From NCBI RefSeq assembly GCF_000337475.1, contig NZ_AOIT01000034.1:155832-208532 (forward strand): 52,701 bases of DNA, given 5' to 3'. The stretch is from Natrinema limicola JCM 13563 (GTDB lineage Archaea > Halobacteriota > Halobacteria > Halobacteriales > Natrialbaceae). This document shows, one piece after another, positions 25,333-33,969 of this stretch. The notes under the pieces were generated by a model. It was not told the DNA's origin. It ran no database searches and was given only the letters and a program-made list of their open reading frames with translations. Numbering within the stretch: position 1 is the first letter of the stretch; the number at the start of each line of letters is the position of its first letter. The position numbers and the translations under genes were made by a program.

Positions 25333-25804
25333 TCGAGAGGCCGGCGAGGGCGGCTGCGATCCCCAGTCCAAACAATCCGTAGTTGGCGACCGGGTTGTCG
25401 GCCGTCGTCATCTCGAGGGAGTATCGGCGACGTGAAACCGGCCAGAACGGTCGAATCCCCATCGGCGTGAGCGCGTCCGCGAGGAGATGGGAACCGATCG
25501 AAACCACGCCGACGAGAAACGCGAACGCATCGATGCCGATGTCGACGAGTGTGGAGGATGCGTCGATGGAGACGGCAGCGAGTGTGGCGAGGCCGGCTCC
25601 GACGGCCAACGCAAACAAGATCGTGTGGGTCGGCCCACGGTGGTCGATCAGCGGGAGCCGATGATCGTAATCGGGCAGCGTCGACAGCGCCACACAGACG
25701 AGACCGCCGACGAGGGCGATCTCGCCGTACCCCATCAGGGCGACGATGGTCCCAAGCGGCGCATACACCGTGAGTGCACCACCGTAATGGCCCGTCTGAT
25801 ACAT
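25313..25804 (-). CDS. DUF457/YdjM-type membrane metal-dependent hydrolase
   Basis: 163 residues from the ATG at 25804 (MYQTGHYGGAL); the longer frame to 25897 adds an Arg-rich head absent from the paralogue at 40394, which starts MYREGHAGLN. Five helices. Metal-site candidates are LPDYDHRLPLIDHRGPTHT and SHLLADALTPMGIRP. Substrate unknown. The 3' end overlaps ctaA by 20 bases in the convergent direction. Confidence 0.8.
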   Translation of the reverse strand: MYQTGHYGGALTVYAPLGTIVALMGYGEIALVGGLVCVALSTLPDYDHRLPLIDHRGPTHTILFALAVGAGLATLAAVSIDASSTLVDIGIDAFAFLVGVVSIGSHLLADALTPMGIRPFWPVSRRRYSLEMTTADNPVANYGLFGLGIAAALAGLSITLVVG

Positions 25805-25949
25805 CTGCGACAGAAAACGAACGAACAAAATATAAACCCACCGCCGTCTGCGTCGCCAGTCACGCTCGTCGGCCACTCTCTGTCGATCGTCGCTCAATAC
25901 GGGCTGATCCGACCGCTGTCGTTTTGTCTACCCGCCACCTTCATCCGGT

Positions 25950-26582
25950 GTGCAAAACGTGACCGACAGGACGAGCAACCCGTTCGGACTCGAGCCACCC
26001 TTTGACCGCTCCGATCCCGACGATCGACCAGCGGTCTTCGGCTACGGTGACGCCAACGCCGATTTTCACGTGATCGGTGACTATCCCGGCGTCCACGGCG
26101 GCGAATCCACTGGCATTCCGTTTACCGAAACCGAGAGCGGACACGCGATTCAGGACGTCCTTCGGGCAGTTGGCTTCGCCAGCGGCCCACGCGACGAACC
26201 CGTCCTCGAGAACTGCTTTCTGAGCTACATCCACATGTGTAGCCTGCCCGACGGGGACGTGCCGACCGACGAGGACTACGCGACCCTCGAGCGCTTTTTC
26301 GACGCCGAACTGCGCGCGATCAACGCCCACATCCTCCTGCCCGTCGGTGCTCGCGCGACCGATCACGTCCTTCGAGAGTATACGACCCAGCGACGGCGAT
26401 TCGACCTCGAGATGGACGAACTTCACGCCACCGACATCCGCGGCCGCGGCTTTCTGGTCGTCCCGATCAAAGACCCCGTCGAGTGGTACGACGACGATCG
26501 TGAGGCAATCATTTCGCAACTCGAGGCGATTCTCGACAGCGACTACCGCCAGACGAAAGGTGTCGCGACGACCGTCGGCTAA
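25950..26582 (+). CDS. uracil-DNA glycosylase superfamily protein
   Basis: 210 residues from the GTG at 25950; a second GTG at 25959 is possible. The catalytic/uracil pocket region reads FHVIGDYPGVHGGESTGIPFT, and the second motif strand reads AHILLPVGARATDHVLREY. It belongs to a haloarchaeal UDG-family subgroup; usual His motif near the end is weak. A role in uracil or deaminated-base removal is inferred. Overlaps the convergent cupin by four bases. Confidence 0.75.
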   Translation: MQNVTDRTSNPFGLEPPFDRSDPDDRPAVFGYGDANADFHVIGDYPGVHGGESTGIPFTETESGHAIQDVLRAVGFASGPRDEPVLENCFLSYIHMCSLPDGDVPTDEDYATLERFFDAELRAINAHILLPVGARATDHVLREYTTQRRRFDLEMDELHATDIRGRGFLVVPIKDPVEWYDDDREAIISQLEAILDSDYRQTKGVATTVG

Positions 26583-26884
26583 GACTCCGTTTTCGGCGCG
26601 AAGACGAGCAGCGCCGCACTTGCCGTGAGCGCGTGCGGCGAGATATCTTGGTCGCCGTCGAAGCGGACGGCATCGCCCTGCTCGAGCTCGTAGCTGTCGT
26701 TCCCGAGCGTGAGCTCGAGTGTGCCGTCCAGAACGTAGAGGACAACGTTCGACTCCGGATGGCGGTGTTTCGGCATGCGTTGGTCCGCCTCGAGCTGAAG
26801 GCGAACCGTTCGTGGCGCGTCGACGTCGAACACCTCGGCGTGTGGCGTCGACTCGAGTGCGCCTATCGACGTGATCTCTGGCAT
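26579..26884 (-). CDS. cupin-domain protein
   Basis: 101 residues, a single small beta-barrel. Motif 1 is in QRMPKHRHPESNVVLYVLDG with two His and Glu as metal ligands; motif 2 is in LEQGDAVRFDGDQDISPHAL. Small cupins of this kind are often isomerases, dioxygenases or metabolite sensors. Role unknown. Confidence 0.85.
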   Translation of the reverse strand: MPEITSIGALESTPHAEVFDVDAPRTVRLQLEADQRMPKHRHPESNVVLYVLDGTLELTLGNDSYELEQGDAVRFDGDQDISPHALTASAALLVFAPKTES

Positions 26885-27103
26885 GGGTGTACTGTGACGA
26901 CTCGCCCACTTATATGTCGGGCCGAACAGGTTCGATGCGGCGGATATCGACGGCCGTGTCCCTCGATACGCCGCCGTAGACGATGGGACTCTCGGACCGC
27001 ATCAGCCGATACCGCGACCTGTCGGCGAGTGTCGAACGAACTGGCTCGGGGCTGCCGGCGAGAACGCGGGAAACACTGATCGGCGTCGACAGATACACGT
27101 TCC

Positions 27104-28468
27104 ATGATGGACGTTATCAATCCTGCAACTGGCGAGCGAGCGGATACGATCGAAGCGCATACCGAATCCGATGTCGAGGCGGCCCTCGAGCGGGCGTCGG
27201 CGGCGTTCGAGACGTGGCAAGATGAGCCGATCCGCAAACGGGAGGAACTGCTCGCAGCAGCCGGGGATGTCCTCCGTGAGAACAAACGCGAGTACGCGGA
27301 GACGATGACTCGCGAGATGGGCAAACCGATCTCGCAGGCGATCGCCGAGGTCGAGAAGTGTGCGTGGGTCTGTGATCACTACGCGGAACACGGAAGCGCC
27401 TATCTCGAGGCCGATTCCCATGCGAGCCCGCCGGGGTCGGATGTCAAGACCGTCTACGATCCGCTCGGCCCGATTCTGGCGGTGATGCCGTGGAACTTCC
27501 CGTTCTGGCAGGTGTTTCGATTCGCAGCACCGCATCTCACGTCGGGTAACGTCGGACTGCTCAAGCACGCCTCGAACGTCCCCGGCTGTGCACAGGCCAT
27601 CGAGGAGGTGTTTCGGCAGGCTGGCTATCCCGACGGCGTCTTCCAGTCGTTGCTGATCCCTTCCGATCTGGTCGACGATATCATCGAGGACGAGCGCGTC
27701 AAAGCCGCGACGGTCACTGGAAGCGGTCCGGCAGGCCGGGCAGTCGCTTCGACGGCTGGCGACCAACTCAAGAAATCGGTCCTCGAACTCGGAGGCAGCG
27801 ATCCTTTCATCATCCTCGACGACGCCGACATCGACGACGCGGCCGAAACCGGCGCGTGGGCGCGCAACCAGAACGGCGGCCAGTCCTGTATCGCCGGCAA
27901 GCGATTCCTCGTCCACACCGACGTCTACGACGAATTCCTCGAGCGGTTCGTCGACGAGATCGAGTCACTCACCGTCGGCGATCCGACCGACGAGGCGACC
28001 GACATCGGCCCACAGGCCAGAGCGGATCTCATGGACGACCTCCACGAACAGGTCGAAGCGAGCGTCGAGGCTGGTGCTGACGTGCTCACGGGCGGCGAGC
28101 CGATGGACCGCAAGGGTGCATACTATCCGCCGACCGTGCTGACCGACATCCCCGAGGGCTGTCCGGCCGACAGCGAGGAGACGTTCGGCCCCGTCGCCGC
28201 CGTCTACGAGCTTGACGACGAGGCAGCGATCGTCGCGAAGGCAACCGACACGGAATTCGGACTCGGCGCGAGCATCTGGACGACCGACCGCGAGCGCGGC
28301 CGGCGGCTCGCACGCGAAATCGACGCTGGCTGTGTCTACGTCAACCAACTCGTCAAATCCGATCCGCGAGTACCGTTCGGTGGCGTCAAGGCATCGGGCT
28401 ACGGCCGCGAACTCGCGCGAGAAGGGATGCTCGAGTTCGTCAACCGAAAGACCGTCTGGGTCGAGTAA
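27104..28468 (+). CDS. NAD(P)-dependent aldehyde dehydrogenase, succinate-semialdehyde type
   Basis: 454 residues from ATG at 27104 or 27107. Cofactor and catalytic motifs: MPWNFPFWQVFRFAAP, the Glu in LELGGSDPFII, and the nucleophile Cys in NQNGGQSCIAGKRF. The length and WNFP/GSDP pattern match the YneI/GabD succinate-semialdehyde group. Oxidises an aldehyde to acid in the cytosol. No transaminase is adjacent. Confidence 0.88.
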   Translation: MMDVINPATGERADTIEAHTESDVEAALERASAAFETWQDEPIRKREELLAAAGDVLRENKREYAETMTREMGKPISQAIAEVEKCAWVCDHYAEHGSAYLEADSHASPPGSDVKTVYDPLGPILAVMPWNFPFWQVFRFAAPHLTSGNVGLLKHASNVPGCAQAIEEVFRQAGYPDGVFQSLLIPSDLVDDIIEDERVKAATVTGSGPAGRAVASTAGDQLKKSVLELGGSDPFIILDDADIDDAAETGAWARNQNGGQSCIAGKRFLVHTDVYDEFLERFVDEIESLTVGDPTDEATDIGPQARADLMDDLHEQVEASVEAGADVLTGGEPMDRKGAYYPPTVLTDIPEGCPADSEETFGPVAAVYELDDEAAIVAKATDTEFGLGASIWTTDRERGRRLAREIDAGCVYVNQLVKSDPRVPFGGVKASGYGRELAREGMLEFVNRKTVWVE

Positions 28469-28510
28469 GCGAGATACCAACCACGAAACCAACCGTCGAT
28501 CAACCGGGAC

Positions 28511-28774
28511 TCAGTCCGCCAGTCCGCTCAGATCGGATCTGCCCGAACCGTTCCGTGTCGGTTCCGCGTCGGTGAGTTGGTGACGATCCGACGCGGCGAG
28601 TTCGTACCGGCGGCTGCCGACCGACCGGATGTCGCCCTGATCACAGAGGCGATCGCACGCTTGCTCGACTGTCAGCGGATGCTCGTCGATCATCCCGGCG
28701 AGATCGACGGCAGACAGCGGCCCCTCGTTGGCGAGGGCCCTCAGAACCTCTCGCTCGAGTTGTTGTCCAAACAT
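28511..28774 (-). CDS. small winged-helix DNA-binding protein
   Basis: 87 residues. The first 60 residues form a winged helix: LEREVLRALANEGPLSAVDLAGMI, EHPLTVEQACDRLCDQGDIRSVGSRRYEL. The rest is a polar tail. Likely a small transcription regulator or a partner domain. Target unknown. The gene converges on the aldehyde dehydrogenase. Confidence 0.7.
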   Translation of the reverse strand: MFGQQLEREVLRALANEGPLSAVDLAGMIDEHPLTVEQACDRLCDQGDIRSVGSRRYELAASDRHQLTDAEPTRNGSGRSDLSGLAD

Positions 28775-29115
28775 CTATCGATCACGGGCTGTCCCGTTCG
28801 GTTCCAGCCGCGGTCGGTCGTCGTTTCGAACCGTGAGCGTGCAGTTACCGGTTTCGTCACGCAGCCTTGCCAGGGTCCGTGGGTTGGTCCTCGCTCGTGG
28901 TGTGCCGTCAGTCGGTATCCGGGTCATTGGGGTGCGGTCGCCGGAGTCTTGCTCCGGTCGGATCCTGCTCTCGCTCGAAAAAGAGCGGAGCGACAGTATC
29001 AACGACTGGCGGATTCTCATGCCGTGGGAACCGTCGACACCGTTCTTGCCTGTGACTCCATGGCTAGCTTCTCGAGGCAAACACGTTTATTCGCGCCGAG
29101 ATGACCCACTGATAG
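28775..29115. other. 341-base divergent intergenic region
   Basis: Separates the winged-helix gene from the DUF5830 gene. It has a TATA-like GTTTATT at 29083-29089, about 27 bases before the ATG at 29116. An Arg-rich open frame on the minus strand (28775-29080) was judged spurious. A CTAG lies near 29062. Confidence 0.5.
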
Positions 29116-29523
29116 ATGGATCGCGACGAGGAGCATCCCGTGGATGGACGGACCGGAGACGCTGCGGTGACCGACGACCGCGTCGAACTCGGCCTGGCGT
29201 TGCTCGCACGACTCGAGCACGAATCGCTCTCGCTCGCTGCAGTCATCGATCGAATCGAGACGATCACGAGCGATCCGACGGTCACGCGAACGATCCTCGA
29301 TCAGGCCGAACTCCGCGGGCTAATCGAGCGCGAGGATGGGATCGTCCGCCCGAAGAGCAGCCAGTACGTCAGTTTCGACCAGGACGTCATCACGAAAGAG
29401 GGTGAGTTTACCTGCAAACGCTGTGGCTCCGGGCTGTCGACCGGCTATTTCATCAACCTCGAGGCCGGCGAACTCGGTCCCTTCGGCTCCTCGTGTATTC
29501 GCAAAGTGACCGGCCGAGAGTGA
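29116..29523 (+). CDS. DUF5830-like protein with zinc-ribbon end
   Basis: 135 residues. A helical wHTH-like region (VELGLALLARLEHESLSLAAV, AELRGLIEREDGIVRPKSS) precedes a ribbon with Cys100, Cys103 and Cys127 (CKRCGSG, GSSCIRK). This resembles the haloarchaeal DUF5830 family. A nucleic-acid-binding regulatory role is inferred. Confidence 0.75.
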   Translation: MDRDEEHPVDGRTGDAAVTDDRVELGLALLARLEHESLSLAAVIDRIETITSDPTVTRTILDQAELRGLIEREDGIVRPKSSQYVSFDQDVITKEGEFTCKRCGSGLSTGYFINLEAGELGPFGSSCIRKVTGRE

Positions 29524-29638
29524 GTTATCCCGTTTCCTGTCACTGATTCCCAGTGTGCCCACACAGGGCGGCCGCGGCCGGCCGGCACTGACTGCCAGCA
29601 GACCGTATCAAGACTGCACCGGTCGCTGCCGCCATGTG

Positions 29639-30781
29639 TTACCGGCCTTGCCGAAGTTCTGCGATCAACTGCTCGATCGTCTCCCCTTGCTGTTCGATGA
29701 TCTCGTTTTGCCGCTCGACTGCTGCCTCGAGTGCCTCGAGGCGCTCTATGAGTTCGGGATCGGGCTCGGTCGTGACTGGCTCGGCTCGTCGCGCAGGGTC
29801 GTCGGTGCCGTCCACCGTGTCCGCCTCGCCGGTCTCCTCGAAGAACGAGTCGGCGGTTGCAGCCGTTGCCGCGCTGTCGCTGTCGTCGCGGGTTGCCGTC
29901 TCCGCTCCCGACTGTGCCCACTGAGCCTGCACGCCATCGTTCGTGTTCGACTGTCGTCCAGCGCTGGCAGTTGCAGTCCCGTCGGACTCGCTGTCGGCGA
30001 GTGGATCAGTCGACTGGGCATCAGCGCGATTGCGTGCCGGTGTGTCGCGGTCGCCGTCGTCCGGGTCTGGCGGGTCGGCATCGAGCGGGTCGACGCCACC
30101 GCCGAAATCGACCGACGCCTCGCGACTGGCATCGTCGTCGTCCTCGCCGACCGTCTCGTTGAGCTCCTCGAGCGAGCTGACGTCGTGATACTCGAACAGC
30201 GCGCGTTTGAGCCGCTCTCGGAGATCGTTTGCCTCCTCGTTGGGGGCTTTGATCCGCTCGGGGCGGCCGTCGACGGTGAGGACGATTTGGGTCGCGACGC
30301 TCCCGTCTTCGAAGTCGAGGTTCGTCACGTCCTCGAACCGATACTCCTCGTAGTCTTCGTCCCAGACCGCGCCCCCGATGTGTTTGACGAGTCGCTCGCT
30401 CGTGATGATCAGAGTCAGCTCGCTAAAGCGGTAGGTCTTGACGACCGTCTCGCCCGGGTCGGTGATCCCGTTGCCGCTTAACACACCGGCGAGGACGGGA
30501 TGGAGGACCTCGTCGGTCACGCTCGAGGGAACTGTAAACGCGTGTTCTCCCTCGAGAGCGTACTCGAGAGTGAACTTCGTCTTGCGCCGGCCTTCCGAGA
30601 GGGTCAGCCGGTCGGCGTCATGTGGGTAGTCGTCGGCCGATTCGTCGCTCAGGAGGCCATCAGAACGATAGACGATGGTCCGCGTCGGCGTAATGAAAAG
30701 CTCGTCGTCGCCGCCGAGGGAGACGCGTGCCGCGATCTCCTCGCCGTCGAGAGTAGCGGTGACGATACCAGGAACGCTCAT
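29639..30781 (-). CDS. PH-like repeat protein with disordered linker and C-terminal coiled coil
   Basis: 380 residues. Two successive beta-rich domains (about 1-95 and 100-185) look PH-like/bacterial-PH; the second contains LTLIITSERLVKHIGGAVWDED and a DLDFEDGSVATQIVLTVDG strand pair. A long Asp/Ser/Thr-rich linker follows, then a heptad-like C-terminus ELIERLEALEAAVERQNEIIEQ. Matches an uncharacterised haloarchaeal family. Likely a soluble scaffold at the membrane face. A TATA-like box at 30806-30812 supports the ATG at 30781. Confidence 0.72.
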   Translation of the reverse strand: MSVPGIVTATLDGEEIAARVSLGGDDELFITPTRTIVYRSDGLLSDESADDYPHDADRLTLSEGRRKTKFTLEYALEGEHAFTVPSSVTDEVLHPVLAGVLSGNGITDPGETVVKTYRFSELTLIITSERLVKHIGGAVWDEDYEEYRFEDVTNLDFEDGSVATQIVLTVDGRPERIKAPNEEANDLRERLKRALFEYHDVSSLEELNETVGEDDDDASREASVDFGGGVDPLDADPPDPDDGDRDTPARNRADAQSTDPLADSESDGTATASAGRQSNTNDGVQAQWAQSGAETATRDDSDSAATAATADSFFEETGEADTVDGTDDPARRAEPVTTEPDPELIERLEALEAAVERQNEIIEQQGETIEQLIAELRQGR

Positions 30782-30850
30782 GCTCCGGAGTTAGTAACAC
30801 CATGTGATAAATCCGTGGGTCCACGTTGCACGGCGGATCAGAATGAGAAG

Positions 30851-30864
30851 CTTAAAGAAATAGA
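30851..30864 (+). promoter_or_regulatory. promoter of the tRNA-Met gene
   Basis: CTTAAAGAAATAGA lies 20-33 bases upstream of the tRNA 5' end, as expected for an archaeal tRNA TATA box. Confidence 0.55.
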
Positions 30865-30883
30865 CCCCACTACTCCTAATCGA

Positions 30884-31034
30884 GCCCGGGTGGCTTAGCT
30901 GGACATAGCGCCGCACTCATAGGGTTCAGAGATTCGGTGCGGTTTCGCCTTGGAAGCCTCCGTGTCCCTCGAGGACTGCCGAGCCTCGAACCTGGGACAT
31001 GCGGAGATCGAGGGTTCGGAGCCCTCCCCGGGCA
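30884..31034 (+). tRNA. elongator tRNA-Met (CAT) with a 77-base intron
   Basis: Acceptor stem GCCCGGG (30884-30890) pairs with CCCGGGC (31027-31033), discriminator A31034, no encoded CCA. The anticodon stem is CCGCA/TGCGG with anticodon CAT at 30918-30920, and the T arm is GAGGG-TTCGGAG-CCCTC. The stem lacks the three G:C pairs of initiator tRNA, so it is the elongator. An intron follows base A37. Introns in this gene are known in haloarchaea (75 nt in Haloferax volcanii). Confidence 0.92.
30922..30998 (+). other. intron of elongator tRNA-Met
   Basis: 77 bases inserted one base 3' of the anticodon, the canonical archaeal position. GGTTC at 30923-30927 can pair with GAACC at 30988-30992 to give the central helix of a bulge-helix-bulge recognised by the splicing endonuclease. 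Confidence 0.85.
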
Positions 31035-31313
31035 TTTTCAACGACGCCACGAGTCAAAGACGAGTAGCAATGCCGAGAAAGCGGAGACCCCGTCGGTATG
31101 AAGTTCTCCAGTAGTCCCGAGACACTTCGACCCGAACTGAAGCTGCGCGCCACCAATCAGAAGCCGGTCGCGACTTCGTGGCTGTCCCCACAGGTGACGG
31201 CCGCACGCATGCGACCGGCGTCACGTCGTTCTGTCCGGCAGTATCAGTAGCTCGATTCCGATTGTGAGAGAACGACCACCGAGGATCAAGTGAGTGACTA
31301 ACGAAGTCTTCGT

Positions 31314-31637
31314 ATGAACATTGGGATCATCTTGGAGACGAACGACCCTGAGCGCATCTGGAACGCGTTCCGGTTCGCGAATACAGCGCTCGAGGCGGAC
31401 CATCTGGTCGAGGTCTTTCTCCTCGGTGATGGTGTCGAGGCACCGGACCTCGAGCATGAGAAATTCAATCCGCATGGTGTGATGCGCAAGTACACCCAGA
31501 ACGGCGGAGACCTCTTCGCCTGTGGGACGTGTCTCGATTCCCGTGATCTCGAGGCGGACGACCTCAGACCGCGGGCCACGATGGACGAGTATCTTCGAAT
31601 CGTCGAGGACGCCGAAAAAGTGCTCACGATCGGGTAA
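31314..31637 (+). CDS. DsrE/DsrF-like sulfur-relay protein
   Basis: 107 residues. The DsrE fold starts MNIGIILETNDPERIWNAFRF. The reactive-site loop is DLFACGTCLDSRD with Cys70 and Cys73. DsrE/TusD proteins carry persulfide sulfur. It neighbours an HTH_10 regulator and an MFS transporter, which suggests a small sulfur- or thiol-responsive unit. Start matches the family N-terminus. Confidence 0.85.
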   Translation: MNIGIILETNDPERIWNAFRFANTALEADHLVEVFLLGDGVEAPDLEHEKFNPHGVMRKYTQNGGDLFACGTCLDSRDLEADDLRPRATMDEYLRIVEDAEKVLTIG

Positions 31638-31668
31638 CTGAAGCTACGTTCGGAGTGACGGCGCCCGG

Positions 31669-32403
31669 TCAGTCGGCCGCCTGCTCAGTCTGCCGGGTTC
31701 GTTCGACCTCTAATGGGTCTGCTGTTGAGGTCGCGGTGACCAGTCGCAGGAACTGACCCGCGTTCGTGAGAAGTTTGTTCTCGGCTTTCCGAAGGTGTTC
31801 TTCGTACGTCGAGCGTGCGACGGCGGTCTGCTCGGCTAGTTCACGAAGTGACGTCTTCCGGGGCTGTTCGTAGTAGCCGCGTTCCAGTGCCAGTCGAAGT
31901 GCGGCTAGCTGTCGCTCAGTGACGTCGTCGAACAGTTGATCGACCGGGGCGAGCATGCTGTGAGGGATCTGCTGTTCCGTGATCGCCGTTTTCGAAAGCA
32001 CTTCGATATCGCGATCGTCTTCCAAATCCTGTAGCAATGCGCGGACGTCGCTCTCATCGAACGCGATTACGGTGTAGTGTTCCCAGCCTTGTCGATGAAC
32101 TGTCGGCGGCTGGTACAGACAATTGTACTGCTCAAACCGATCGATAATCGAGTCCTCTAACGAACAGAGACAAGACTGCGTAACGACGTGGAGACCAGAG
32201 TCGTCAACTGACTTGTGGAGAAGTGTTCCTATTTGATCGATCTCCTCGAGGAGTTCATCGGCTGGCGATTCTGGCGAGGTGAGCTCGATCACTTGGCAGT
32301 CGCTCAGGTACCACTCGCGGATCGTGAGATCCGGATAGTGTTCCGAAATTTCTCGATACGGACACTCGTGTTTGACCCGGAACGAAGCCTCGTACAGACC
32401 CAT
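31669..32403 (-). CDS. HTH_10 (Bat-type) transcription regulator
   Basis: 244 residues. The N-terminal 160 residues form a sensor-like region with several Cys (CPYREIS, SDCQVIEL, QSCLCSLED, YNCLYQ), which could sense redox or sulfur. The HTH_10 domain is at about 165-220: VTERQLAALRLALERGYYEQP, RSTYEEHLRKAENKLL. Divergent from the broken 60-codon gene and MFS transporter, so it likely regulates them. A TATA-like GTTAATCC box lies at about 32427-32432 on its strand. Confidence 0.85.
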   Translation of the reverse strand: MGLYEASFRVKHECPYREISEHYPDLTIREWYLSDCQVIELTSPESPADELLEEIDQIGTLLHKSVDDSGLHVVTQSCLCSLEDSIIDRFEQYNCLYQPPTVHRQGWEHYTVIAFDESDVRALLQDLEDDRDIEVLSKTAITEQQIPHSMLAPVDQLFDDVTERQLAALRLALERGYYEQPRKTSLRELAEQTAVARSTYEEHLRKAENKLLTNAGQFLRLVTATSTADPLEVERTRQTEQAAD

Positions 32404-32434
32404 AGCGGTTATTTGGCCTGGTACGGATTAACAG

Positions 32435-32452
32435 TGCCGGTCATGTCCGGCA
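32435..32452. promoter_or_regulatory. inverted repeat in the HTH_10/MFS divergent promoter
   Basis: TGCCGG (32435-32440) and CCGGCA (32447-32452) flank a six-base spacer, nine bases before an AT-rich box TTCTAATACT (32462-32471) that serves the plus-strand genes. Candidate operator for the neighbouring HTH_10 protein. Confidence 0.45.
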
Positions 32453-32491
32453 GCACCTATATTCTAATACTTCTCATATGGGTGCATACTG

Positions 32492-32673
32492 ATGTCTGAG
32501 CGTTGTCCCGGCGAACTCGGCTATGGGGAATTCGTCCAGGAACTCGCGTCAGCTATCCCGGACCATCCGCTGAACTCGAGTGTGTCAAGCGAGCGAACGT
32601 GGTGCAAGAATCCGTCCCCGACGACGAACTGGCTGAACTGGAACTGGGCCCGAACAACTGCACAGCGGAGTGA
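32492..32673 (+). pseudogene. 60-codon gene broken by a missing base
   Basis: From the ATG at 32492 the frame reads MSERCPGELGYGEFVQELAS and continues to AIPDHPL, then turns non-acidic and Trp-rich. In the next frame, from 32572, it continues as ELECVKRANVVQESVPDDEL, then AELELGPNNCTAE, and stops at 32671-32673, three bases before the MFS ATG. Adding one G after CTG at 32573 would rejoin the frames into about 60 acidic residues. It may be a real frameshift or a sequencing error. I do not recognise the family. Confidence 0.6.
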
Positions 32674-32676
32674 TCT

Positions 32677-33969
32677 ATGAGTACGGAAACTGAACTCAAA
32701 CAGGGCATCCGCGAGCATCTTGGACAGTTCTCGCTCCACGTCCTCCTGGTATTTGCCACCGGGCTGACCATCGGATCCGAACGCGCCGTTGTGCCCGTCC
32801 TCGGCCGTGACGTACTCGGCGTCGAGTCGCTGTTCGTCATCGGCTCGTTCGTCGTCTCGTTCGGCTTCGTCAAAGGACTCCTGAACCTCTACGCCGGCAA
32901 GTGGGGCGGTGAATACGGCCGCAAGCCCGTGCTCGTCCTCGGGTGGCTGACTGCACTGCCGATCCCGGTCATCCTCATCTTTGCGCCGAGCTGGGGCTGG
33001 ATCACCGTCGGGAACATCCTGTTAGGCGTCAACCAGGCGTTGACCTGGAGTATGGCGATCAACGCCAAGATTGACCTTGCAGGCCCCGAGCAACGAGGGT
33101 TAGCCGTGGGTATCGACGAGGCGTTCGGATACAGCGGCGTCGCCGTCGGTGCCTGGGTCACGGGTATCATCGCTGCCCGAACGAGTCTCCGGCCTGAGCC
33201 GTTCTACTTCCTCGCTGCCGTCGTCGTGCTGGCGTTCCTGATCTCGATCTTCCTCATCAAGGAGACAGTCCAGTTCGCGGAGGTAGAAGTTGATGATGAC
33301 GACCACCACGATGCGAACCTCCCGTTCGGCGAGGTGCTAAAGCGGGCAACCTACGGCGACAAGACGCTGTTTGCCGCGGCACAGGCGGGTCACATCGAGA
33401 AATTCGTCGATACGCTGTTCTGGCTTGCCGTCCCACTATATCTCACGAGCCAAGGCCTCGGAATCGCAGCGGCCGGGTTCATCGTCGGCATCCACAGCGC
33501 GATGTACTTCCTCCAGATCGCGACCGGTGGACTCGCGGACCGGATCGGTCGCCGTCCGCCCGTCGTCGTCGGAATGTTCCTCACCGGCGCGGGCGTCCTC
33601 GGGATGGTACTCGTCGACGGGTATCTCCCGTGGGCCGTCCTCTCCGGTGTGTCCGGCCTCGGAATGGCGTTGCTGTACCCGAACCTGATGACCGTTCCCG
33701 GCGACGCTGCCCACCCGACGTGGCGTGCAACCGGGATGGGCGTCTACCGGATGTGGCGTGACTCGGGCTACGGCGTCGGCGCAATCCTGATCGGACTCTC
33801 GATGGAGTTCGTGAACGCCGAAGCCGCCTTCTATCTGACTGCCGCTCTGATGTTCGTCTCCGGGGCGATCGTCTACATCTGGATGGAAGAAACCCATCCC
33901 GACTTCGGGACGCACGAGCCGCCTGCACCTGCTCCTGAGCACTCAGGTCAGACGCTTCCTCAAGACTAA
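32677..33969 (+). CDS. MFS transporter
   Basis: 430 residues, 12 helices. The loop 2-3 motif is GKWGGEYGRKPVLVLG and its repeat is GLADRIGRRPPVVVG. A His/Asp-rich cytosolic loop (about 202-213, VDDDDHHDANLP) separates the halves, and a Pro-rich tail ends the protein. Likely a proton-coupled exporter. It follows the broken small gene directly and shares its promoter. Context with DsrE suggests a sulfur compound or thiol-reactive toxicant as substrate. Confidence 0.88.
   Translation: MSTETELKQGIREHLGQFSLHVLLVFATGLTIGSERAVVPVLGRDVLGVESLFVIGSFVVSFGFVKGLLNLYAGKWGGEYGRKPVLVLGWLTALPIPVILIFAPSWGWITVGNILLGVNQALTWSMAINAKIDLAGPEQRGLAVGIDEAFGYSGVAVGAWVTGIIAARTSLRPEPFYFLAAVVVLAFLISIFLIKETVQFAEVEVDDDDHHDANLPFGEVLKRATYGDKTLFAAAQAGHIEKFVDTLFWLAVPLYLTSQGLGIAAAGFIVGIHSAMYFLQIATGGLADRIGRRPPVVVGMFLTGAGVLGMVLVDGYLPWAVLSGVSGLGMALLYPNLMTVPGDAAHPTWRATGMGVYRMWRDSGYGVGAILIGLSMEFVNAEAAFYLTAALMFVSGAIVYIWMEETHPDFGTHEPPAPAPEHSGQTLPQD

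Noticed and set aside
24466-25371. 301-codon minus-strand open frame
   Set aside because: Antisense to ctaA; Arg/Gly/Asp-rich with no domain.
28775-29080. 101-codon minus-strand frame ending just before the winged-helix gene
   Set aside because: Arg- and Ser-rich, not acidic, no motif; the tight spacing looks accidental.
30926-31156. 76-codon minus-strand frame
   Set aside because: Overlaps the tRNA-Met gene and its intron; a common misannotation over tRNA genes.
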